From CAVXHQ01 sp963789535 (GTDB lineage: Bacteria; Pseudomonadota; Alphaproteobacteria; Rhodobacterales; Rhodobacteraceae), in the NCBI GenBank assembly GCA_963789535.1, contig CAWBKU010000004.1, positions 496,001 through 560,000 on the forward strand: a DNA stretch of 64,000 nucleotides, in the 5' to 3' direction. The notes beneath the pieces are model-generated. The model did not search any database, was not told the origin of the DNA, and worked only from the letters and a program-made list of their open reading frames with translations. The translations under genes were made by a program, and so were the position numbers. Shown one piece after another: positions 18,410 to 27,242 of the stretch (its first letter is position 1; every line of letters starts with the position of its first letter).

Positions 18410-20350
18410 CCGGATTTCCCCTCCAGATACCGCCGTTTCGCCTCTTCCTGACGGCCGAAATCGCGCACCATCCCCTCGATCGCCACCTCGTCGGACTTGT
18501 CCGCATAGCGGAATTCACTGTCGGCGTAGCGGTTGATCTCCTGGATCACCATGTCGAGCGTAATGGGCCGCCGTAGGTCCTCGATCATCTCGCGCTTGGC
18601 GTCGTAGGGCTTGAACAGGAACAGTTCCGGTTCGGCCATCCATTCGTCCGGCAGCTCGAAATCCATCGCCCGCACCTTCACCGCATCGGTGATGTTCTTG
18701 ATCGCGCGCCCCGTGAACCGCGCGTCGGCCTCCTGTATCCCCTTGAGATACGTCCCCAGCTTGGCGATCGTGTCGAGCCGCCCGACATCCTTGGCCATCC
18801 GGTCCCAGACCTCCAGCAGCCCCGCCTCGTGCGGCTTGCCGTGTCCCTCGAACGACGCGGCCACCGCCTTGCGGATCTCCTGCGCCGCGAACAACTCGTG
18901 GTCGCCCACCGGGATGTCGTGCCGCTTGCCCAGCAGCAGCGACAGGATGTCGATGTAATCCTCGCGCGTCTGCGGCCCGTCGACGAGGAACCGCGCCCCG
19001 GCCCTTTGCCGCAATGCGTCGTCCACGTTCTCGGGATAGTTGCTGAACATCCCGAACGTGCAATTTCCGCGCACGACCGTATTGGCGCCCGCAAAGGCGT
19101 CCATCAGCACGGCGGTGATCTCGAGTTGCCCCGACGACGATTGCCGGTCGCCCCGCTTGCCCGCCAACTGGTCGATATCGTCGACGGTGCCAAAACCGAT
19201 CACGCCGGGGTCGATGATCGAATTGATGAATGCCCGCGCGTTCTGCCCTGATTTACCCTGATAGCTGTCGATATTGTCGGTGCGACAGGTTCTGATACCG
19301 GAACGTATATCCCGCCACCTTGCAGTATTCGTCGATCAATCCCGCCATCATCTGGATCAGCGTCGTCTTGCCCGTCCCCGGCGCGCCGTCGCCCATGAAG
19401 GTGAAGATGAACCCGCCCAACTCGGCGAAGGGATTGAGCCGCCGGTCGAAATCATAGGCCATCAGCATCTTCGCCAGCCGCATCGCCTGATATTTGGCGA
19501 TATGGTTGCCCACCACCTCGTGCGGCTTCTTGAAGGTCATCGTCAGGGTCGTGCCGCGGCCCTTGCGGGCAGGCGTGAACCCGCGGATCGTCAGGTCGTC
19601 GGCCTCGACCTTCCAGGCCGCCGTCACGAAGGGCTCGAGGCGCCCCGCCGTCTCGGCCCGCGTCGCGACCTTGCCCATCAGCGCCTCGGCGAAGGCGAGC
19701 ACGGTCGCGAGGAGCCGCGCCTCGGTCGTCGCAAAGGCCGCGATATCCTGATCGAGTTCCCACAGCGCGCCATGCAGCGCCAGTTGCGCGTTGTCGGTCA
19801 GCACCTCCTCGACGTCGCCGATCTCGACGGTCTCCTCGCTGGCGTGCGCTGCCAGATAGAACGCCACCGCATTGCCGAAGGTGTAGAGCGTCACCAGCGC
19901 CTCGGCGGTCAGCAGTTCCGAAAACGCCGCCCCCTTCTCGCCGGTCAGGCCACCGGCGAGGTTGGCGCGCTTCATCTCGGCCAGACCCGTGCGCTCGGCA
20001 TATTGCTCACCCACCGCCAGCGCCACGGCCAGCGCGCGACGCAGGCCATTCTGCACCGCCGCCATCACCGGCGTCACCAGCCCCTCGCCGCCCTCCACCG
20101 CCTCGATGCGGTCGAGCAGGCGCACCCCCTCGGGCCGGGCCACGGACCGCGTCACGAGGCCCGGCGTCGTCGAACGGAAGGCGCGCCGTTGCGGGATCCC
20201 GGGCGAGCGTTCGGGCGCCACCGACGCCGCCGCCCCCGCCGATGCGATCCGCGGCGTATGATCGAGGCCGGTCAGCATCGTCAGCGCGGCGCCATATCCC
20301 TTGCGGATATCCACCTCGCGCAGTTCCATCGCGTCGCTGGTCTGGCTCAT
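18406..20350 (-). pseudogene. AAA+ ATPase, apparent single-base frameshift
   Basis: A large ATPase of about 647 residues when corrected. The first about 310 residues are helical and of unknown type. The Walker A loop 'GDGAPGTGKTTL' lies near 318-329 and the Walker B-like 'GFGTVDDIDQLAG' near 385-397. Asn-rich 'FGMFSNYPENVDD' is a plausible sensor-1 region. One extra base near 19282 breaks the frame just after 'YRYQNL'-like sequence; removing it joins 'NLSTDNIDSYQGKSG' without loss. The Walker A has Asp-Gly-Ala where most AAA+ proteins have Gly-Pro. It heads the membrane-protein run downstream, all coupled by overlapping codons. Confidence 0.8.
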
Positions 20351-20426
20351 CTCGTCGCTCCCTTCATATCGTCGCACCCCGCACTTCCGACCACGGACAT
20401 CGCGTGCCGGTCGCCCTGCACGCATC

Positions 20427-20780
20427 TCACGGCGCCACCCCGCCGTTGCGCGTATCGACCGAGACGTCGCGCGGCCAGATTTCGCGCCAGCGCAGACCGT
20501 GGGTCTGCATGACATAGACCGACCGCGGTGCGCCATCGGCGCGGAAACACACCCGCACGACGTCGACGCCCGCCACGGCGCCCCCACGCGCCTTCTCGAC
20601 GCAGGCAGCCCCGGGCACGTCGCCCGGACGCGGGCCGCCAAAGGCCGGGTCCAGCGGCTCGTAGCCCCGCGCCGCCAGATAGGACGCCAGTTCCGCCCCC
20701 CGCCCCAGTTCCGCGACCACCTCGGGCCCGGAGGGCCTGACGATCCCGCAGCCTGCAAGAAGCGCCGCCACCAGCACCAT
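20427..20780 (-). CDS. Small lipoprotein
   Basis: About 117 residues with the lipobox 'LLAGC' near the N-terminus, so the mature protein should be lipid-anchored. The mature part is short and contains two further Cys and a 'SVYVMQTHGLRWREIW' segment; no family recognised. The start is uncertain. ATG 20780 follows a family C repeat, as other genes here do. GTG 20858 overlaps the upstream stop (GTGA) and would give a 143-residue protein whose RKKPGRG segment makes a better signal-peptide start. Both keep the same stop. Confidence 0.7.
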   Translation of the reverse strand: MVLVAALLAGCGIVRPSGPEVVAELGRGAELASYLAARGYEPLDPAFGGPRPGDVPGAACVEKARGGAVAGVDVVRVCFRADGAPRSVYVMQTHGLRWREIWPRDVSVDTRNGGVAP

Positions 20781-20794
20781 TGCCCCACGCCCCG

Positions 20795-20826
20795 GCTTTT
20801 TCCTGCCTGAAATACCTCCCCCGGCG
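20795..20826 (-). repeat. Dispersed pre-start element, family C copy 3
   Basis: On the minus strand it reads GGGAGGTATTTCAGGCAGGA followed by AAAAGCC. It resembles elements at 40583, 45426 and 57376. As with the other copies it lies just upstream of a possible start codon (ATG 20780). Confidence 0.55.
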
Positions 20827-20854
20827 GGTCCGCAACCGGCCACGCGCCCCCCGC

Positions 20855-21985
20855 TCACCGATAGCTGAGGAGCCGTCCACCGGCCCCCACCACATATTTG
20901 CGCACATCAGCGAATCCCGGCGGGTTCAGTTCGGCGAGCGCCTGATAGGGACGTTCGGGCAGGATCACCGAACGGTTCATGCTCGTGGCCCCGGTATCCA
21001 CGCCGCGGCTGCCGAACGGGTCGAGCGCGAATACCTGCCGCTCGACCTCGGAAAACCAGCCCGACTTCTCGCGCGTCGCCCGTTCGCTCTTCAACTCCTC
21101 CTCGGTCCAGACCAGCGCCCAGTCCTCGCCCTCGGGCGCCTGCGCGCGGGCGAGGACGTCGCGGATCGGCCCCGATTGCTGGGTGAACGCCGCCGAATAC
21201 ATCGGCCCGATGTGGAACCGGCGCAGGCGGACCGGGTGCAGGTCGTCGAAATCGCGGTCGAACCCGGTGGCGATAGTCAGGAGTTTCAGGCCTCCCAGCG
21301 CCTGCGCCATCAAATGCGACTGCACCGCGGGCCAGCGGCGTTCGTCCTTGGGCAGGCCCTCGCGGCCCGAATCCTCGACCACCATGAGGTAGATGACCGG
21401 CAGGTTCACCTGACTGTCGTAGACCGCCCAGCGGACCAGATAGCGCCGTCGCGCCGCACTCTCCCCGACGTTGCCCAGCCACAGCGCCTCGGGGTCGTTG
21501 CGCGCGAGGAAGAGCCCGCCCTTCTGCATTTCCTCGTAATAGAGGCGCTGGCTCAGGGCATATTGCAACTGCGTGGGGATCTGCCGCTCGCCGAGGATGG
21601 TGCGGATCATGTCGTCCTTCAGGGCATCCGCCGACGGCATCCCCGACAGCCGGGTGCGCGCCTGTGCGGCGTCGCTGGCCATCTCCATCAGTTCGGAGAA
21701 CACCGGAAACCCGCTCTCCTCGCGGTCGAAGGTCAGCGCGCCGGCATGCGGCAGCCTCCCGGCGAAATGGTATTTGTAGGACAGCGCCCGGAACGTGAAC
21801 CCCAGCCCCACCAGATATCGCCCGATCGCCTCGACCTCGTGCCGGTCGAGCCGCTCCTCCGCCTCCATCTGCGCCGCGACCCGGCCCATGTGACCGGTAA
21901 TCCGCGCGAACTTGTCGAAATACCGCCGCGTGACGCGGGTATCCTCGAGGCGAGTGTGGTCAGGGGGGAGGTCAATCGTCGTCAC
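20855..21985 (-). CDS. Conserved protein of unknown function, 376 residues (cluster-specific)
   Basis: A soluble protein with no recognised domain. The N-terminal 55 residues ('HTRLEDTRVTRRYFDKFARI', then 'HMGRVAAQMEAEERL') are highly charged and helical, and an almost identical copy of this segment is preserved in a gene relic at 22325-22639. The remainder is mixed alpha/beta with a central hydrophobic 'VNLPVIYLMVVEDSG' strand region. It overlaps the upstream 119-residue gene by 14 bases and the lipoprotein frame downstream. Context suggests it is a core component of the AAA+/coiled-coil cluster. Confidence 0.75.
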   Translation of the reverse strand: MTTIDLPPDHTRLEDTRVTRRYFDKFARITGHMGRVAAQMEAEERLDRHEVEAIGRYLVGLGFTFRALSYKYHFAGRLPHAGALTFDREESGFPVFSELMEMASDAAQARTRLSGMPSADALKDDMIRTILGERQIPTQLQYALSQRLYYEEMQKGGLFLARNDPEALWLGNVGESAARRRYLVRWAVYDSQVNLPVIYLMVVEDSGREGLPKDERRWPAVQSHLMAQALGGLKLLTIATGFDRDFDDLHPVRLRRFHIGPMYSAAFTQQSGPIRDVLARAQAPEGEDWALVWTEEELKSERATREKSGWFSEVERQVFALDPFGSRGVDTGATSMNRSVILPERPYQALAELNPPGFADVRKYVVGAGGRLLSYR

Positions 21986-22331
21986 GAGACGCTTCCTCCT
22001 GCATCAGTTTCTTACGAAAATCAAAGGGGTCGACCATGCGTTCCGCAACTTTCTTTCCCTTCTTCCCGAGAAGATACAGCGTCGTCAGATAGAACGACGA
22101 AACCAAAACGAGGGCATGCCACTGCGTCCAAGGCAATCCGAAGGCCAGATGGAATAGCAACACGGCCAACAATGCGAACAGGACGCCGACCGGCCAGAGC
22201 GGAACGCTGTGTGGTCGTCGGCGAGTTCCAGTATCACGCTCGACACAGTCGACGGGCGTAGGGTGGGGTGTCACCTCACCGCTCGACTCCTCGGATCGTA
22301 TCACGATCCGGCTACTGACTATTCTCACCAT
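21972..22331 (-). CDS. Small membrane protein, 119 residues; start uncertain
   Basis: The reliable part begins at about residue 45: two membrane helices ('VGVLFALLAVLLFHLAFG' and 'ALVLVSSFYLTTLYLLG') and a Lys-rich, then acidic, cytoplasmic tail. The first 40 residues are poorly protein-like and are partly encoded by a decayed family A repeat (22258-22279). Translation may therefore begin lower, for example at GTG 22274. Base composition is visibly less GC-rich than the neighbours. It overlaps the 376-residue gene by 14 bases. Confidence 0.6.
   Translation of the reverse strand: MVRIVSSRIVIRSEESSGEVTPHPTPVDCVERDTGTRRRPHSVPLWPVGVLFALLAVLLFHLAFGLPWTQWHALVLVSSFYLTTLYLLGKKGKKVAERMVDPFDFRKKLMQEEASRDDD
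22258..22280. repeat. Decayed hairpin repeat, family A copy 3
   Basis: GTAGGGTGGGGTGTCACCTC followed by ACC keeps the family A layout, with one weakened base pair (GGTGGGG against CCTCACC). It lies inside the doubtful N-terminal part of the 119-residue frame. Confidence 0.6.
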
Positions 22332-22639
22332 ATTGATTGCTGTCGTGTTTCTCGACGATCTTGGCGAACCGCCGCATGGACCGCTCGTCGGCCGTGACCC
22401 GTTGCGCCGTCACCTCGCGGGCAAAGACCATCTGGCTTTCGTGGCTTTCCATCATGTCGGCCATGCGGCCGTTGATGGCGCCAGCAGTCCCCGTACGGGT
22501 AGAGCCGTTCCTCGGCCTCCATCTGCGTCGCGACCCGGCCCATATGCGAGCCGATCCGCGCGAGCTTGTCGAAATAGCGCCGCGTGATGCGGGTATCTTC
22601 GAGGCGGGTGTGGTCGTGCGTCTGGTCGCTCGCGGTCAT
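22325..22639 (-). pseudogene. Chimeric relic: N-terminus of the 376-residue gene joined to the C-terminus of the coiled-coil gene
   Basis: From 22639 the frame encodes about 48 residues nearly identical to the start of the 376-residue protein ('HTRLEDTRITRRYFDKLARI', 'HMGRVATQMEAEERL'). At about 22497 homology switches. In the next frame the sequence encodes 'MADMMESHESQMVFAREV' and ends 'RRFAKIVEKHDSNQYGE', matching the last 50 residues of the coiled-coil protein at 23618-24697. The two pieces are out of frame, so no functional product is expected. It is best explained by a tandem duplication of the coiled-coil/376-residue pair followed by a deletion across the junction. Confidence 0.85.
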
Positions 22640-22885
22640 GATCGGACTCTTGCGGTTGCGGGCAACGGTATCGGGGCCGCCTCACAGCCTAGCACCGCCC
22701 CGCGGGGATCCTCAATGGCGCGGGCGTCGTCCCGGGCGGGGTCCGCAGCACCGCAACTTTCCGCCGGTTTCGTCGTCCCGCGTCGGTCATGCTTTACCGA
22801 TCCGCCGCACTCACGGCATAGTGATACGAGTACGGCATGGAATCATAGCTTTGCCGGACTTTGGGATCGCCAAAGGAGACTTGCC

Positions 22886-23614
22886 GTGAAGATTATTTCC
22901 AGATTGTTCGTGCTCATTGTGCTGACGCTGCCGAGTCTTGCCCATGCGGCAACCCAGACCCTCGGGTTCGATGCGTTGTCCTGTTCGAACCCTGACCTGA
23001 CCTCACCGGTCACCGAAGGTTCGGCTACATACACGAATACCAATACCTTCTTTTACGGCCAATGTTCCGACGGAAGCCTGTTTCTCGGCGACAACGACTT
23101 TCTGAATATCGCCACGATCCAGGCTGTCAACGGGTCGCCCTTCGACATCATCAGCGCCATGATCGTCTCGGCCCGGGTCGAAGTTTATCGGATTCCTAGA
23201 CACCTCAACCTGTTCGGGTCTTACAATCTCGACGCCTACGAGGCGACAGTGCCTGAAAACCTCATCCCGGATTTCAAACTGTTCCGGGCCGAGGGGTATA
23301 GGGACGGTCACCGTGTCGCGACACTTGAGGTCAATCCGGTGGTGGGCGTACTGTGGTTCGACGACCGGTTCCGCAACATCGACCGGGTCGTACTGAGCAC
23401 AGTTCTTTACGGACCCAATGACGAAGGTTGGAGCGTCGCGCTCGATCCGACAACGAACCGCAGCACGCTGGCCTGTTCCAACGGCTGCGGATCGGTCGGT
23501 ATCGACAACGTCGTCCTGTCCAATATTGCCCCCGTGCCCCTGCCGCCTGCTGCGCCTCTCATGGCATCGGGGCTTATGTTGCTGGCACTTTTGCGATGGC
23601 GGCGACGGGGCTAG
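22886..23614 (+). CDS. VPLPA-CTERM sorting-domain protein (secreted)
   Basis: A 242-residue exported protein. It has a clean signal peptide (about residues 1-22, ending 'SLAHA') and a C-terminal sorting signal of the VPLPA-CTERM type: 'PVPLPPAAPLMASG', a hydrophobic helix, then 'RWRRRG'. Such tails are processed by exosortase-type machinery, which is not in this window. The body is beta-rich with four Cys. The GTG start has a strong AAGGAG site 7 bases upstream. It is the only plus-strand gene inside the minus-strand cluster, is less GC-rich, and is bracketed by direct copies of the coiled-coil gene's 3' end, so it looks inserted. Confidence 0.85.
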   Translation: MKIISRLFVLIVLTLPSLAHAATQTLGFDALSCSNPDLTSPVTEGSATYTNTNTFFYGQCSDGSLFLGDNDFLNIATIQAVNGSPFDIISAMIVSARVEVYRIPRHLNLFGSYNLDAYEATVPENLIPDFKLFRAEGYRDGHRVATLEVNPVVGVLWFDDRFRNIDRVVLSTVLYGPNDEGWSVALDPTTNRSTLACSNGCGSVGIDNVVLSNIAPVPLPPAAPLMASGLMLLALLRWRRRG

Positions 23615-23617
23615 CTC

Positions 23618-24697
23618 TCACTCGGCTCCATACTGGTTGCTGTCGTGCTTCTCGACGATCTTGGCGAACCGGCGCATGAACCGCTCGTCCGCCTTGGCCT
23701 TCTGCGCCAGAACTTCGCGGGCGAAGACCATGTGGTCCTCGTGGCTTTCCATCATGTCGGCCATCCGGGAGTTGGTGGCGGCCCCGATCGCGGCCATCGC
23801 TGTCTGCGCCTCCTGATCGGTCTTCACCCCGATCTCGTTGATCCGGTGCGCCACGTCCTGCTGCTGCGCGGTCTTGAGCGATTTGCTCAGCGCGTCATAC
23901 AGCACCACCCGCTGCCGCGTATCGGTCTGCAACTTGTTGATGAGGACCATCTGCGTCGCCGCCTGATTTTGCAGGCTGTCGATCCAGGTCTTGCCCTTCT
24001 CGATATAGCGCTCGAGCGTCTGCGATTTCGCGAGCTGCACCTGCTCCTCCTGCACCAGCTCGTTGTGGCGGGTATTGAGGCCCGCCAGTTCCGACTCGAG
24101 CTTCGTGCGCGCCGCCGCGTCCATCTCCATGGAAATCTTGTTCTCGAGTATGATGATCTTCGGGTCCATCCCCTCGACCTCGGCCCGCACCGCCTCGAGG
24201 CGGCTCACCGTCTCCTCGCGCTCGGTCAGCGTCCCGGTCAGGTTGCTCTCGACCTTCACCTTCTGCTCCTCGAGGAGCGTCAACTGCCCCTGCAACAGGC
24301 GCGTGATGATGTCCGATTTCGAGATCAGATCCTGCAACTTGTCGTCGATCGTCGCCGCCCGCATCCGCTCTTCGCGCATCGCGTCGGCCTTCGATGACGA
24401 GAACATGCCGACGAAACTCTCCCATCCGGTCTTCGAGCGCATCTCGTCGAATTCCTTGGAAAACGCGCTGGTCACATCGTCCAGACCCATGATGAGTTCG
24501 GCGATGTTGGCGTTCATCAGGTCGGTATGGGCGTGCACCTCCGTCAGGGTCGCATTCTCGATGTCGACGGCGATGTCGGTGCCCTCGGCCATTTTCTGGC
24601 GCGCCACCTCGATGCGGCTGGTCAGTTCGGAAATCTTGGACTGCGCCGCCTCTACCTGGGCCTGGCTTTCCTGAATCTGGGTGTCGAAATCGGCCAT
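23618..24697 (-). CDS. Long coiled-coil protein, 359 residues
   Basis: Almost the whole protein is predicted helix with heptad-like spacing: 'SQAQVEAAQSKISELTSRIE' near the N-terminus, a long middle coil ('RLEAVRAEVEGMDPKIIILE', 'KLESELAGLNTRHNELVQEE'), and a conserved Met/His-rich C-terminus ('ADMMESHEDHMVFAREVLA', 'RRFAKIVEKHDSNQYGAE'). There is no signal peptide or membrane helix. A distant likeness to TelA-type or PspA-type coiled-coil proteins is possible but not established. Start 24697 follows GGGAG. It is the first gene of the AAA+ cluster, and its C-terminus is duplicated in the relic at 22325. Confidence 0.8.
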   Translation of the reverse strand: MADFDTQIQESQAQVEAAQSKISELTSRIEVARQKMAEGTDIAVDIENATLTEVHAHTDLMNANIAELIMGLDDVTSAFSKEFDEMRSKTGWESFVGMFSSSKADAMREERMRAATIDDKLQDLISKSDIITRLLQGQLTLLEEQKVKVESNLTGTLTEREETVSRLEAVRAEVEGMDPKIIILENKISMEMDAAARTKLESELAGLNTRHNELVQEEQVQLAKSQTLERYIEKGKTWIDSLQNQAATQMVLINKLQTDTRQRVVLYDALSKSLKTAQQQDVAHRINEIGVKTDQEAQTAMAAIGAATNSRMADMMESHEDHMVFAREVLAQKAKADERFMRRFAKIVEKHDSNQYGAE

Positions 24698-24998
24698 CGG
24701 AAACTCCCTGTTGTGCAACGCGCCGCGCGCATGAACGGCGGGCAGACTGCGGTCAATATGGTCAGGATAGCGCAGAAGTGAAGCCATGCCACGGGCGAAA
24801 GTCACCGGATAGCAAGGCGGACACACACACACGGAAGGGAACGTATTGCCGACGATCCAGAAATCGCCGGGCGCTCTTTGCCGGCGCGTCGACGACCGGG
24901 AAAGAGGCGATGGCCACGGAGGCCGCCGAAATGACGAGCGGGCCGGGGCCGTCCCGACGGGACGGCCCCGGCGCAGCCCTCCCCCGCGGGGGAGGGGG
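24698..24998. other. Gene-free stretch between coiled-coil and L,D-transpeptidase genes
   Basis: No credible coding frame is seen. It should hold the promoter of the coiled-coil cluster near 24700-24800, and it contains the terminator hairpins of the L,D-transpeptidase gene at 24947-24997. A short 'cacacacaca' run lies near 24823. Confidence 0.6.
24947..24997 (-). terminator. Double hairpin downstream of the L,D-transpeptidase gene
   Basis: Two adjacent perfect hairpins: CGGGGCCGTCCC-gac-GGGACGGCCCCG, then CCCTCCCCCGCGGGGGAGGG. The second ends at the stop codon of the minus-strand gene. No U-tract is seen, as is common for GC-rich genomes. Confidence 0.7.
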
Positions 24999-25907
24999 TC
25001 AGCCCAGATCGGTTGGCGTATAGGGAGCAAGCGTCGACGGCGCCGACACCGTCGAGGCGACAGGTGTTCCCGGCGACGCATGGATGCCCGGCGGGGCCAC
25101 CGCGTCGAAGTCGGGCGCACGGTCGGCGGCGCGCGCCGCCTCGCCATAGACGTCCTCGGGATCGACGATCACCGCCGGCATTTCGATGCCGCGGTTGTAG
25201 TTCTCGGGATCGACGCGCAGCGATTCCGCCTCGGACCGGACGTGGATCGGGGTGCCCAGCGGGACACGCTCGTAGAGGTCGATCACGTCCTGATTGAACA
25301 TGCGGATACACCCCGCCGATCCGGAATTGCCGATCGAACTCATGTCGTTGGTGCCGTGGATGCGGTAATAGGTGTCGCGCCCGTCCTTGTAGAGATAGAG
25401 GGCGCGGCTGCCCAACGGGTTGCGCAGACCGCCGGGGATGCCCCGACGGAACGCGGCATAGACCTCGGGTTCGGTGCGGATCATGTTCTCGGTCGGCGTC
25501 CAGCTCGGCCATTTCCGCTTGAGCTGCATCAGGCCGTCACCGGCAAAGCTGCGGCCGGCGCGCCCGAGGCCGACGGGATAGCGGATCGTCTCGCCGAATT
25601 CGGGGATGAAATACAGGAACTTGGCATAGGGATCGACATCGATCGACCCGCGCGGCTGTTCGCCGATATAGATGCCGGTCATCCGGCGGTTGACCCCTTG
25701 GGTATATTGTTCCGGAATGGCGGGCAGGGTGTAGCCGGCATCGAAGATCGGGCCATAGCCCTCGATGAAGGTAGGTCCGGCAAACGCCATCTGCGGGGTC
25801 GGGTCCGGGTTGCTGATCGGGGCCGCGGCACAGGCGGCAAGGAACGACCCACCGGAAGCGAGCAGCGTCCGGCGTGTCAGGGTGCGGGCGTCGGATCGTA
25901 GGGTCAT
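24999..25907 (-). CDS. L,D-transpeptidase (YkuD domain), exported
   Basis: A 302-residue periplasmic enzyme that forms 3-3 peptidoglycan cross-links or attaches proteins to the wall. A twin-arginine-like signal ('TRRTLLASGGSFLAACAAAP', about residues 12-31) with a possible lipobox Cys heads the protein. The YkuD active site is complete: H184 in 'HGTND' and C200 in 'GSAGCIRM'. A Pro/Ala-rich tail follows. The ATG at 25907 is preceded by AAAGG; an in-frame ATG at 25988 would bury the signal. It is transcribed toward the coiled-coil cluster and ends in two strong hairpins. Confidence 0.93.
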   Translation of the reverse strand: MTLRSDARTLTRRTLLASGGSFLAACAAAPISNPDPTPQMAFAGPTFIEGYGPIFDAGYTLPAIPEQYTQGVNRRMTGIYIGEQPRGSIDVDPYAKFLYFIPEFGETIRYPVGLGRAGRSFAGDGLMQLKRKWPSWTPTENMIRTEPEVYAAFRRGIPGGLRNPLGSRALYLYKDGRDTYYRIHGTNDMSSIGNSGSAGCIRMFNQDVIDLYERVPLGTPIHVRSEAESLRVDPENYNRGIEMPAVIVDPEDVYGEAARAADRAPDFDAVAPPGIHASPGTPVASTVSAPSTLAPYTPTDLG

Positions 25908-26030
25908 CGGCAGCCTTTCGTAATCGATTCGAAAACTATTGATCGCAGAACCTAGCATCGCTGGTGTCGAAAGAAAATGACGCCGCACATCAGGGGCCGA
26001 TGTCGGCCTTCAGACTCTGCATGGCCGGGT

Positions 26031-27242
26031 TCAACCCACGACATTGAATTCGGGTCCATAGGGAAAGCCCGTAATGTTCTCTCCTCCCGACTTCGTGATC
26101 ACCAGAATGTCATGCTCGCGGTATCCCCCCGCCCCCGGCGTGCCCTCGGGCACCGTCAGCATCGGTTCCATCGAGACCACCATCCCGGGTTCCAGCACCG
26201 TCTCCACGTCCTCGCGCAGCTCGAGCCCCGCCTCGCGGCCATAATAGTGCGACAGCACGCCGAACGAATGGCCGTAACCGAAGGTGCGGTATTGCAGCAA
26301 CTGCCGCTCCTCGAGGAAGGTGTTGATCTGTCCCGTGATCTCCGAGCACTTTGCGCCGGGCACCAGCAGCGACATGCCGTATTCGTGCGCCGCGACATTC
26401 GCCTCCCAGATGCGGCGCGAGGGGGCGTCGACCTCACCGAGAAACAGCGTCCGTTCCAGTGCCGTGTAATAGCCCGAGATCATCGGAAAGGTGTTCAGCG
26501 ACAGGATGTCGCCTTGCTCGAGCCTGCGGGACGTGACCGGATTGTGTGCCCCGTCGGTGTTGATCCCCGACTGGAACCAGACCCAGGTATCGCGGTATTC
26601 GGCATCGGGAAACCGTGCGGCGATCTCGAGTTCCATCGCGTCGCGTCCCGCCATCGCCACGTCGATCTCGCGCGCTCCGACGCGGATCGCATCGCGGATC
26701 GCGTATCCGCCCCCGTCCGCCACGGCGGCGCCGGCGCGGATCAGGTCGATCTCGGCAGGCGACTTGTGCATCCGCTGCGCCATGGTGGCCGCGGCCATGT
26801 CGGTCAGGCGCGCCGGCTGCAACATCTCGCGCAGGTCCATCCGCTGCGCCACGGTAAGATGATCGGCCTCGTAGCCGAGAACCTTGCCGAGGCCCGTCAC
26901 GCTCAGGATCGCGCGCCAGTAATTGCCGCGCCGCCAGTCGGTATAGGTGATGTTGTCGCCGTGGCAGCGCCGCCACGGCTGTCCCGCGTCGATGCCCGCG
27001 CTGATCGTGACACTCTCGCCCGGCGTGACGACGAGGCCGTAGGGCCGTCCAAACGCGCAATAGAGAAAGCCGGAATAATAGGCGATATTGTGCATCGAGG
27101 TGAACAGGCACGCGCCGACGCCCATGTCGGCCATCTTGGCGCGCAGGGTGGCGAGGCGGGCGTCGTATTCGGACGCGGCAAACGGCAGGACGCGGTCGCC
27201 CTGATGGAAACGGTAGGATTGCGGACGCGGGGTGTCGGTCAT
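26031..27242 (-). CDS. Creatinase (creatine amidinohydrolase), M24 family
   Basis: This 403-residue protein has the pita-bread fold of M24 enzymes and closely follows known creatinases. Those hydrolyse creatine to sarcosine and urea without metal. Diagnostic stretches are 'NIAYYSGFLYCAFGRPYGLV', 'AGQPWRRCHGDNITYTDWRR', 'WVWFQSGINTDGAHNPVT', 'GYGHSFGVLSHYYGREAG' and 'EPGMVVSMEPMLTVPEG'. A Xaa-Pro dipeptidase role is less likely because the creatinase-specific segments are retained. ATG 27242 begins right before the conserved part; the upstream ATG at 27371 adds a Pro/Gly-rich tail. No sarcosine oxidase is in the window. Confidence 0.88.
   Translation of the reverse strand: MTDTPRPQSYRFHQGDRVLPFAASEYDARLATLRAKMADMGVGACLFTSMHNIAYYSGFLYCAFGRPYGLVVTPGESVTISAGIDAGQPWRRCHGDNITYTDWRRGNYWRAILSVTGLGKVLGYEADHLTVAQRMDLREMLQPARLTDMAAATMAQRMHKSPAEIDLIRAGAAVADGGGYAIRDAIRVGAREIDVAMAGRDAMELEIAARFPDAEYRDTWVWFQSGINTDGAHNPVTSRRLEQGDILSLNTFPMISGYYTALERTLFLGEVDAPSRRIWEANVAAHEYGMSLLVPGAKCSEITGQINTFLEERQLLQYRTFGYGHSFGVLSHYYGREAGLELREDVETVLEPGMVVSMEPMLTVPEGTPGAGGYREHDILVITKSGGENITGFPYGPEFNVVG

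Noticed and set aside
22337..22885. In-frame N-terminal extension of the VPLPA-CTERM protein
   Set aside because: The GTG at 22886 has a strong ribosome-binding site and is followed directly by a signal peptide; the extension reads across the gene relic antisense.
15332..24697. Tellurite/toxic-anion resistance (ter) or known phage-defence system
   Set aside because: The coiled-coil protein has only a vague TelA-like feel, no TerD/TerC-type protein is seen, and no nuclease or toxin-like domain was found, so neither label is justified.
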